DNA of 51,354 nucleotides from Clostridium sp. LS (lineage in GTDB: Bacteria > Bacillota > Clostridia > Clostridiales > Clostridiaceae). The translations under genes were made by a program, and so were the position numbers. Positions 8,941 to 16,160 of the stretch are shown piece by piece. The stretch lies in the NCBI RefSeq assembly GCF_002760435.1, contig NZ_AUUU01000260.1, positions 1-51,354 of the forward strand. The letters run 5' to 3'. The notes beneath the pieces are model-generated. The model did no database searches, had not been told where the DNA came from, and saw only the letters and a list, made by a program, of their open reading frames with translations. Positions within the stretch are counted from its first letter, which is position 1, and each line of letters starts with the position of its first letter.

Positions 8941-9810
8941 ATGAAAGAAAACTTTAATATTAATAATCCTATGGCACCCCCATGGCTTATGTTTCCAGAT
9001 ATGAGAAGGCATAGTGCTGGATGGAAAATGGGCAGGGGAGAGAGGTATATTTGTGAGTTTATTAACTGGTACGGCAATTTGACTGCAGAGGAAAAGGATG
9101 CGTTTCAAGGTATGTTTCCAGAGCCAAAGGGATGGCTTGGTTTTTACGATAGAGATGATTCCGAGGATATATATGATAGCAATATTCTTCTTTGGAATAG
9201 AGATGGTGAAATTGACTATAACATAGATTGTTTAAAAGGCGATTATAAGGATGGCAAAAATTTAGAATACCTGTTTTTTTCTGGTCATCAGCCTAGCAAG
9301 GATGGAAATATTACTGAAAGCTGCTTAAGTCAATGGTGGAAATCTAATTTTAGAATTGATTCGAATGATTATTCCTGTATGGAACAATACATGATGGCAG
9401 AAAAAGCTAGACTTTTCAATGATAATGAAGCCTTGGAAAAGATAATGAAAACTTCTAATCAATTGATAATGCAGGAAGTAGGAAGAGACGTTAAAAATTT
9501 TAATGAGAAGTTATGGATTAAAAGAAGGTATGCTATCATCCTTAATGGTAATTATGCAAAGTTTGGTCAAAATCATGAATTAAGACAATTTCTAACAGAT
9601 ACAAGAGATAAAGTTTTAGTTAATGCTAGTGCTTATGATAATATTTGGGGAATAGGAACGTACGATTTTGAAAATAGGGAAAACCCATGTGCTTGGGAAG
9701 GAGCAAATTTATTAGGTTTTGCATTAATGGAAGTTAGGGAAGAAATTTTAAGGATTTATAATAATTATGATAAGCTTGATTTTGCTATGATTAATAAATT
9801 GTTTGGATGA
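8941..9810 (+). CDS. NADAR-domain protein (YbiA/DUF1768 family)
   Basis: The C-terminal half (about 100-285) has the NADAR pattern: YMMAEKARLFND, the helix-rich middle with LWIKRRYAIIL, then IWGIG, NPCAWEGANLLGFALMEVR. Family members are N-glycosidases that act on ADP-ribose-like or riboflavin-pathway intermediates. The N-terminal 95 residues (WLMFPDMRRHSAGWKMG, FPEPKGWLGFYD) extend the usual 150-residue domain and are typical of a longer clostridial form; their role is unknown. GGGGTG precedes the ATG. The gene starts 50 bases after the DUF47 gene, so it may belong to the phosphate operon, before the strong terminator at 9883. Confidence 0.85.
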   Translation: MKENFNINNPMAPPWLMFPDMRRHSAGWKMGRGERYICEFINWYGNLTAEEKDAFQGMFPEPKGWLGFYDRDDSEDIYDSNILLWNRDGEIDYNIDCLKGDYKDGKNLEYLFFSGHQPSKDGNITESCLSQWWKSNFRIDSNDYSCMEQYMMAEKARLFNDNEALEKIMKTSNQLIMQEVGRDVKNFNEKLWIKRRYAIILNGNYAKFGQNHELRQFLTDTRDKVLVNASAYDNIWGIGTYDFENRENPCAWEGANLLGFALMEVREEILRIYNNYDKLDFAMINKLFG

Positions 9811-9882
9811 CAGTTTTATTATGATTATTATGCGTGCACCATATAATATAGTCAATTGATATCGCTATTTGATTTGATACTT

Positions 9883-9929
9883 AAAAATAGTAGTTACCCA
9901 ATTATATGAATTGGGTAACTACTATTTTT
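9883..9929. terminator. Bidirectional terminator with perfect 21-bp stem
   Basis: A perfect 21-base inverted repeat (9883-9903 and 9909-9929) with a 5-base loop ATATG, beginning with five A and ending with five T. It lies between two convergent genes, the NADAR gene and the lysR-type gene, and can terminate both. Confidence 0.9.
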
Positions 9930-9966
9930 GATTTCATTTTATAAGAATGATAACTTTTTCGGTTAT

Positions 9967-10857
9967 TTATTTGCTTTCAAAGTTTTCGCTTATTAACTGC
10001 ATAAACAATGACATTGCAGGACTAATCCACTTGTTTTTGTGATAAGAGTATATAGCTGTAATTTTAGTATCGGAGCAGTTTGCATGAATTTCTTTCAATT
10101 TTTTATTTTTAAGCTCATTTTCAACTACAAAACGAGGCAAGAAAGATATTCCTAAATTACTTGAAACACAATTTTTAATTGCTTCAATACTCCATAGCTC
10201 TATGGTGTTATTTAAGGCTATATTGTTACTGCGAAGATAATTTTCAAATATTCTTCTATAAATACAATTAGGTTCATTAATAATAAGGCTTGTATTTATT
10301 ATTTGATTTGGCGTGCTAAAGTCAACTTTTTCATGTTCAAATAAAGGTGAACATACTAGGACTAGAGGAAATTCAGTTAATTGAACAGAAGTCAGATTTT
10401 CTTTATGAGTTCCCACATCATAAAGTAAACCAATGTCTACCTCACCCTTAAGCAACATTTCATTAATCACATAGCAATTTAATGAAACTATAGAAATGCT
10501 TACATCAGGAGCTTTTTGTCTAAATAAACTAAGCACATCCTGTAATTTATAGGACATTAATGAGTCAGCTATTGCAATTTTTAATTCCCCTTTAGGTATA
10601 TTTTCATCTTTCCCTATGCTTTCAATTTTTTTTACCGTTTCAAGCAATTCATCCGTATATGTTATTAGGTCTTTTCCCAATGGAGTTAATACCATATTGC
10701 GGCCTATTTTTTCGAATAATTTTATTGAAAGTTCCTGTTCTAGCTGTTGAATTTGTGATGTAACAGTAGATTGAGTGTATCCAATCTTTAATGCTGCATT
10801 TGAAAAACTGCCTTCTTCAACAATACATTTAAATGTTTTAAAGTGCCTTATATCCAT
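9967..10857 (-). CDS. LysR-family transcriptional regulator
   Basis: The N-terminal winged HTH (MDIRHFKTFKCIVEEGSFSNAA, of which residues 1-60 include IGYTQSTVTSQIQQLE) is followed by a substrate-binding domain of about 200 residues, the standard LysR layout. The ATG at 10857 has GGAG 8 bases upstream; a GTG at 10866 overlaps that site and is rejected. It is divergent from the LysE gene at 11038, the usual arrangement for a LysR activator and the exporter it controls, so it probably senses the exported amino acid (inference). Confidence 0.93.
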   Translation of the reverse strand: MDIRHFKTFKCIVEEGSFSNAALKIGYTQSTVTSQIQQLEQELSIKLFEKIGRNMVLTPLGKDLITYTDELLETVKKIESIGKDENIPKGELKIAIADSLMSYKLQDVLSLFRQKAPDVSISIVSLNCYVINEMLLKGEVDIGLLYDVGTHKENLTSVQLTEFPLVLVCSPLFEHEKVDFSTPNQIINTSLIINEPNCIYRRIFENYLRSNNIALNNTIELWSIEAIKNCVSSNLGISFLPRFVVENELKNKKLKEIHANCSDTKITAIYSYHKNKWISPAMSLFMQLISENFESK

Positions 10858-11037
10858 ATATATCACTCCAATCTGTATAATCTACATAATATATTGAAAA
10901 AAATGAATTGTCAATTTGAAAATATCAATTTTACAAATATATAGTGGTCTGATAGTATAAATTAACGAAAGGAGATATTCGAAGATTAAATCTAGGACAA
11001 GTATTATGGAAAATATTATTAGAAGGAGAATTATATC
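10858..11037. promoter_or_regulatory. Divergent control region lysR-type / lysE-type
   Basis: The 180-base gap contains AATTG and CAATT arms around TCAATTTGAAAATAT at about 10906-10930, a loose dyad of the sort bound by LysR proteins, and a possible -10 TATAAA near 10957 for the exporter. The exact operator is not certain. Confidence 0.4.
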
Positions 11038-11619
11038 ATGAATTTAGCAGCATTTTTGACTTTTACTCTTTTAACAGCATTTACACCAGGGCCAAATAAT
11101 ATATTGGCCATGTCTAATACAAGTAAGTTTGGATTGAAAAAGAGTATTAAATTAATTCAAGGAATTTTCGCTGGTTTTTTATCAGTAATGGTATTATGCA
11201 GCTTTTTTAGTGTGATTCTTGTAAACATCATTCCAACGATTAAACCTGCTATGACTTATATTGGAGTAGGATATATTTTGTGGCTAGCGTGGCATGTTGT
11301 TAAAAGCAAATCACAATCCAATGAGGAGAATATAGAAAATACAGACAGCTTTAGCACAGGATTTATTCTGCAATTTGTAAATGTAAAAATTATATTATAT
11401 GGCATAACAGCCTTTTCTACTTTTATAATACCTTTCTATAGTTCTTTTTTCTCAATTGGAGCTTTTACGTTATTAATCACAGTTTTTGGATGTTCTGGAG
11501 TTTTCGCTTGGGCAATCTTTGGTGCAGTATTTCAGGGATTTTTTGAAAAATATAGAATTGCAGCTAACATAATAATGGCACTGCTATTAGTCTATTCTGC
11601 AATTACTTTAATAATATAA
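11038..11619 (+). CDS. LysE/RhtB-family amino acid exporter
   Basis: The 193-residue protein has about six hydrophobic segments and the LysE signature near the N-terminus, TAFTPGPNNILAMSNTSKFG. The family exports amino acids such as lysine, threonine or homoserine lactones from the cytoplasm. AGAAGGAG precedes the ATG. It is divergent from the LysR regulator. Confidence 0.92.
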   Translation: MNLAAFLTFTLLTAFTPGPNNILAMSNTSKFGLKKSIKLIQGIFAGFLSVMVLCSFFSVILVNIIPTIKPAMTYIGVGYILWLAWHVVKSKSQSNEENIENTDSFSTGFILQFVNVKIILYGITAFSTFIIPFYSSFFSIGAFTLLITVFGCSGVFAWAIFGAVFQGFFEKYRIAANIIMALLLVYSAITLII

Positions 11620-12121
11620 GGAGTTAAAATATAATTTTATTTAAAGCCAAATTAAATTAATAATAGTATTAAAAACAGCATAATTATAAGTGTTGATATA
11701 CAATATAGCTGAATATTAAATATTGATTAAGCTAGACGAGGAGGATGGACATAAAATAATTTAACAGAATGAAAAACGTTGCTTTTGAAAGCTAATAAGA
11801 GAAAAAGGGGTTATGAGTTCAAAAGATAGGAAAATACAAGTTTTTATTGGCTATAATGGTTATAAATGGATAATGAAGCACTTGAAAAGTATACTTATGA
11901 GGTATACAATTAAAGTATACGGTTCAGGTATACATTTAAGGAATGTGTTGAGAAAATGGTTGAGTAAGTAAGAATATTAACTGTATAATTTTCAATAATG
12001 AAAAGGAATACAAAGATTGATTAAGTTTGAGGTATTTTTACTTATGGTATCGAGTAATGTGGTTTTGCAGATTTCATAGAATGACGTTAGTGAGACCGTA
12101 TAATTTATGGGAGGTGTATTT
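11620..12121. other. Intergenic region before the acyl-CoA dehydrogenase fusion
   Basis: About 500 bases. The notable content is an array of four GTATAC hexamers (separate entry). A 52-codon basic reading frame runs 11813-11971 and crosses that array, but its ribosome site is poorly spaced and I recognise no family, so it is not called as a gene. No clear terminator follows the LysE gene. Confidence 0.45.
11889..11933. repeat. Four GTATAC palindromes at exact 13-bp spacing
   Basis: GTATAC begins at 11889, 11902, 11915 and 11928, each exactly 13 bases after the last. The 7-base spacers differ (TTATGAG, AATTAAA, GGTTCAG), so only the palindromes are conserved. A 13-base period is not a codon multiple, which argues for a DNA-level signal such as an operator array. 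It lies about 190 bases before the fusion gene. Confidence 0.6.
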
Positions 12122-14026
12122 ATGTTTTTTAAGACTACAGAACAACATGAAAACTTAAGGGAAAAAATCAGAGTGTTTGCTGAAGAGGAAGTTAAGCCTA
12201 TTGCATTTATGTTGGACCAGGAAAATAAATTTCCTTCAGAAGTAGTTCAAAAGCTGGCTGATATGGGAGTAATGGGAATTCCATATCCTAAAGAATATGG
12301 AGGGGAAGGTTTAGATGTAATCAGCTATGCAATTGCTGTAGAGGAATTATCAAGAGTTGATGGGGGAACTGGAGTAATTTTATCTGCTCACACATCACTT
12401 GGAACATATCCAATTGCTGCATTTGGAACTGAGGCGCAAAAACAAAAATACTTAGTGCCACTTGCAAAAGGAGAAAAACTTGGTGCATTTGGACTAACAG
12501 AAGAAAATGCAGGTAGCGATGCAGGAGGAACAGAAACAACTGCTGTATTAGATGGGAATTATTATATTTTAAATGGAGAAAAGATATTCATCACTAATGG
12601 TGGTGAGGCAGACATTTATATTGTTTTTGCAGTGACTACACCAGACATTGGTACACGTGGCATTAGTGCATTTATCGTTGAGAAAGGCTGGGAAGGTTTC
12701 AGTTTTGGTAAACATTATGACAAAATGGGAATTCGTTCTTCAGCTACTGCAGAGTTAATTTTTAATGATGTAAAAGTGCCAAAGGAAAATTTATTAGGTA
12801 AGGAAGGCGATGGCTTCAAGATTGCTATGTCTACTTTAGATGGTGGACGTATAGGTATTGCTGCCCAAGCTTTAGGAATAGCTCAAGGCGCATATGAGAA
12901 TGCCTTAGAGTATTCAAAAGAAAGAGTTCAATTTGGTAAACCTATTTGTCAGCAGCAAATAATCGCTTTTAAACTAGCAGATATGGCTACAAAACTTAGG
13001 GCTGCTAGATTCCTTGTTTATAGCGCAGCAGAGCTTAAGGAAAATCATGAACATTACAGTATGGAAGCTGCTATGGCTAAACAATATGCTTCAGATGTTT
13101 GTCTTGAGATTGTCAATGATGCTCTTCAAATCTTTGGTGGAAGTGGGTACCTTAAAGGAATGGAAGTTGAACGTGCCTACAGAGATGCTAAAATTTGCAC
13201 TATATACGAAGGAACTAATGAAATTCAAAGAGTTGTTATTGCAGCTAATATTATAGGTAAAATGCCAAAGACAGAGCAGGCAGCAAAAACTTCAAGGGAA
13301 CCTGCTACAGGTTATCGTAAAAAAGTAATTTTTAAGGATGGAACTCTAGAAGAAAGAGTAAATACTCTTGTAGAGGCTCTTAAGAAAGACGGATATGATT
13401 TTACTGTTGGAATTCCTATAGATACTCCAATAAGTAAAGCAGAAAGAGTAGTCAGCGTAGGTCAAGGTATAGGAGAGAAGGAAAATATGTACCTTATAAA
13501 AGATTTAGCAGTTCAAGCTGGTGCAGCAATAGGTTCTTCACGTCCTGTAGCTGAAACATTAAAATATGTGCCAATAGATCGATATGTAGGTATGTCAGGT
13601 CAAAAGTTTAAAGGAAATCTTTATATTGCCTGCGGTATTTCGGGAGCAGGTCAACATTTAAAAGGTATAAAAGATGCATCTACAATAGTTGCTATAAATA
13701 TTAATCCAAATGCAAAAATCTTTAAGAATGCTGATTATGGAATAGTTGGTGACTTGAAGGAAGTATTACCACTACTAACTGCAGCTTTAGATAACGGTGA
13801 GGCAAAGAAAGAGGCGCCACCTATGAAAAAGATCAAGAGGGCTGTAGTAAAAAAAGTTGCTCCAACTTGGAAGCATTATGTATGTAATGGATGTGGCTAT
13901 GAATATGATCCAGGAGAAGGAGATTTAGAAGGAGAAGTAACTCCAGGTACACTTTTTGAAAACATACCAGATGAGTGGACTTGCCCGGCTTGTGGTGAAG
14001 AAAAGGATATGTTTATAGAAATCTAA
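12122..14026 (+). CDS. Acyl-CoA dehydrogenase / EtfA C-domain / rubredoxin fusion
   Basis: Three units are joined in one 634-residue chain. Residues 1-380 are a butyryl-CoA-type acyl-CoA dehydrogenase with FGLTEENAGSDAGG, the FAD-contact FGGSGYLKG and the catalytic-Glu segment IYEGTNEIQR. Residues about 390-560 match the C-terminal FAD domain of electron-transfer flavoprotein alpha (AAIGSSRPVAETL, YIACGISGAGQHLKG, ADYGIVGDL). Residues about 582-634 are a rubredoxin with CNGCGYEYDPGEG and CPACGEE. Electrons could pass from acyl-CoA through FAD domains to the iron site and on to FprA, encoded next. I chose ATG 12122 since GGGAGGTG lies at 12108-12115. No etfB is nearby. Confidence 0.93.
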   Translation: MFFKTTEQHENLREKIRVFAEEEVKPIAFMLDQENKFPSEVVQKLADMGVMGIPYPKEYGGEGLDVISYAIAVEELSRVDGGTGVILSAHTSLGTYPIAAFGTEAQKQKYLVPLAKGEKLGAFGLTEENAGSDAGGTETTAVLDGNYYILNGEKIFITNGGEADIYIVFAVTTPDIGTRGISAFIVEKGWEGFSFGKHYDKMGIRSSATAELIFNDVKVPKENLLGKEGDGFKIAMSTLDGGRIGIAAQALGIAQGAYENALEYSKERVQFGKPICQQQIIAFKLADMATKLRAARFLVYSAAELKENHEHYSMEAAMAKQYASDVCLEIVNDALQIFGGSGYLKGMEVERAYRDAKICTIYEGTNEIQRVVIAANIIGKMPKTEQAAKTSREPATGYRKKVIFKDGTLEERVNTLVEALKKDGYDFTVGIPIDTPISKAERVVSVGQGIGEKENMYLIKDLAVQAGAAIGSSRPVAETLKYVPIDRYVGMSGQKFKGNLYIACGISGAGQHLKGIKDASTIVAININPNAKIFKNADYGIVGDLKEVLPLLTAALDNGEAKKEAPPMKKIKRAVVKKVAPTWKHYVCNGCGYEYDPGEGDLEGEVTPGTLFENIPDEWTCPACGEEKDMFIEI

Positions 14027-14050
14027 GACATACAATCAAGTGAAATTTAG

Positions 14051-14150
14051 TTGAACTTACGCCCTCAAGGGGCACCTTGTCCAGGAGCGTGCAGCCGTTA
14101 GGTCGCACTTGAAGAAGTGGGAGTGTTACGGATGCTAGCTATCGGATAAA
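14051..14150. ncRNA. Structured GC-rich element, possible orphan IS605-type RNA
   Basis: A compact, GC-rich block between the fusion gene and fprA forms several hairpins: GCCC(TCAAG)GGGC at 14061-14073, a bulged GTGC/GCAC stem at 14089-14108, and CACTT(GAAG)AAGTG at 14106-14119, which competes with the second. On the minus strand the GCCC hairpin is followed by GTAAGTTCAA, like the 3' end of TnpB guide RNAs of IS200/IS605 elements (a hairpin, then GGTTCAA). No tnpB or tnpA is present. It could instead be a plus-strand leader of fprA. Confidence 0.35.
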
Positions 14151-14179
14151 AAATTTTTGGGTATAAAGGAGGATTATCC

Positions 14180-15379
14180 ATGTATTGCGTTAGAGAAATA
14201 ACTGAAGATCTTTATTGGGTTGGAGGCAATGATCGTCGTCTTGCTCTTTTTGAAAATGTTCATCCTATTCCAAGGGGTGTTTCATATAACTCATATTTAC
14301 TTTTAGATGAGAAAACAGTATTATTTGATACTGTAGATTGGTCAATCTGCCGACAATTCCTTGAAAATATTAAAGGGGTTCTAGGGGAAAGAACTTTAGA
14401 CTATATGGTAATTAACCATATGGAGCCTGATCATGCAGCTTGTATTGAAGAAATTGTTATCCGTTATCCAGACGTACAGATTATATGTACTGAAAAAGCA
14501 TCTTTGTTCATGCGTCAGTTTGGTTTTGATATAGATGGCATAGTAACAGAGGTTAAAGAAGGAGATACAATGTCCTTTGGAAAGCACAATGTAGTATTTG
14601 TTGCCGCACCAATGGTACACTGGCCAGAGGCAATGGTAACCTTTGATACTACTAATGGAGTACTTTTTTCAGCTGATGCATTTGGTTCCTTTGGAGCTTT
14701 GGATGGAAAGCTGTTTAATGATGAAGTGAATTTTGATCGCGATTGGATTGATGATGCTAGAAGATATTATACAAACATAGTAGGAAAATACGGACCTCAT
14801 GTCCAAGCTTTGTTAAAGAAAGCAGGAACTATAGACATTAAGATTATCTGCCCACTTCATGGGCCTGTATGGCGTAATGATTTTGCTTATCTACTTGATA
14901 AGTATGATAAATGGAGCAGTTACGAACCTGAAGAAAAAGGAGTAGTAATTGTTTATGGATCAATGTATGGAAATACAGAGGCTGCAGCCAATGACTTAGC
15001 AACAAGGTTAGTTAAAAAGGGGATGACTAACGTGGCTATGTATGATGTTTCAAGTACTCATGTTTCATATTTAATTTCTGATTCATTCAAATACAGCCAT
15101 ATTGTACTTGCATCTGTAACTTATAATTTAAATATATATCCACCAATGCACGATTATATATTAGATATGAAAGCATTAAATCTTCAAAAACGTACATTTG
15201 CTCTTATAGAAAATGGTTCATGGGCTCCTCAATCAGGCAAGCTAATGCGTGAACTAATAGGACAAATGAAAGACATGACTATTCTAGATTGTGATATGTC
15301 AATTAATTCTAGCATGAAAGAAAGTGACGAGGATTCAATGGATTCTATTGTTAATAGTATACTAGAATCCATGAAATAA
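14180..15379 (+). CDS. fprA: A-type flavodiiron protein (O2/NO reductase)
   Basis: Residues 1-250 are the metallo-beta-lactamase-like di-iron domain with HMEPDH near residue 80, then APMVHWPEAM, SADAFGSFG and CPLHGPVW supplying iron ligands. Residues about 255-399 are flavodoxin-like, with the FMN loop YGSMYGNTEAAA. These cytoplasmic enzymes reduce O2 to water (or NO to N2O) with electrons from rubredoxin. The upstream fusion carries a rubredoxin domain, a likely donor (inference). TAAAGGAGG precedes the ATG. Confidence 0.95.
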   Translation: MYCVREITEDLYWVGGNDRRLALFENVHPIPRGVSYNSYLLLDEKTVLFDTVDWSICRQFLENIKGVLGERTLDYMVINHMEPDHAACIEEIVIRYPDVQIICTEKASLFMRQFGFDIDGIVTEVKEGDTMSFGKHNVVFVAAPMVHWPEAMVTFDTTNGVLFSADAFGSFGALDGKLFNDEVNFDRDWIDDARRYYTNIVGKYGPHVQALLKKAGTIDIKIICPLHGPVWRNDFAYLLDKYDKWSSYEPEEKGVVIVYGSMYGNTEAAANDLATRLVKKGMTNVAMYDVSSTHVSYLISDSFKYSHIVLASVTYNLNIYPPMHDYILDMKALNLQKRTFALIENGSWAPQSGKLMRELIGQMKDMTILDCDMSINSSMKESDEDSMDSIVNSILESMK

Positions 15380-15393
15380 GTTTTTAGAAAATA

Positions 15394-15438
15394 TAAAGAT
15401 TAACTCATGATTAGATTCATGGGCTAATCTTTATTTTA
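15394..15438 (+). terminator. Rho-independent terminator of fprA
   Basis: TAAAGATTAACTCATGA / TTCATGGGCTAATCTTTA pair with a short loop, followed by TTTTAATTT. Confidence 0.75.
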
Positions 15439-16160
15439 ATTTATGCTTAAAAAAGCTAAAAGAAATCTCTTTCGTTTTGATATGAAAAATTAAACAAACA
15501 CATAGCTTTAACTTGTATTGAAACATGTACGGTGTTATTGTTTTGGATTTTGTTAAATGGATAACGATTTACCTGCGATATTTAAAGGTGAAATATTTTT
15601 GGAATTCTTTATGCTCTTTTTATTAACCTCTTATTGATAATGTTTAAAAATTCTTATGTATAGAGTCCTCTATCAATTGACTGTTTAGGTCAATTTTTAT
15701 GCGCAAGTTTCAATAATTTCGACTTTTCAATAAGTTTAACTTCCACTTTTTTTTAGAATAAGAAATTTTTTTGACAAAATATCTTGAATTATTCAAAGAA
15801 AAGACGTATTATAATATTGTTAAATAATAGACAAAGGTTTTCTCTTTATGTTGTGAAAGATTTAAGATGAACGATATAAATGGTAAACTTGTTGTGATTG
15901 GTTTGCGGCCGCTTTAACCTTAAAAAAAATCCAAAATATTTCAAGATTGCTTGTTAAATAAGGCGTATATTATATACTCATCTTACTGCAAGTAGAATAT
16001 TATTGGTGGAGACCACTATATTTATAATTCAATATATCCAAACTTGTACGTACATATAAAATACTTATTATTTTGTTACTTAAACTTATTTATAAGTTCA
16101 TTTAGTAAAAATTAATTTTATTTGCTATGCAAAAATACATAGAAAAGGGGATTCTATAAA
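15439..16160. promoter_or_regulatory. Long upstream region of the phosphoketolase gene
   Basis: About 720 bases without a gene. It holds a second hairpin with a T tail (AATTGAC / GTCAATTTTT, 15675-15698), TTGACA at 15771-15776 with TATAAT at 15810 (33 bases, too far to pair), and a better candidate promoter TTGCTT at 15947 with TATTAT at 15968. A short hairpin GTGG(AGA)CCAC at about 16006-16016 lies in the probable leader. Long leaders with several promoter-like boxes suit a regulated sugar-pathway gene. Confidence 0.4.

Noticed and set aside
11813..11971. A 52-codon basic reading frame across the GTATAC array
   Set aside because: The ribosome site is almost on the ATG, no family is recognisable, and the array has a 13-base period that does not fit codons. 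It is more likely a by-product of the DNA signal.
15771..15815. TTGACA and TATAAT before xfp as one promoter
   Set aside because: They are 33 bases apart, too far for a SigA promoter; a different pair at 15947/15968 is more plausible.
15905..15912. GCGGCCGC (NotI) site in AT-rich DNA before xfp
   Set aside because: Unusual for the base composition, but a single eight-base site has no evident function and does not prove engineering.
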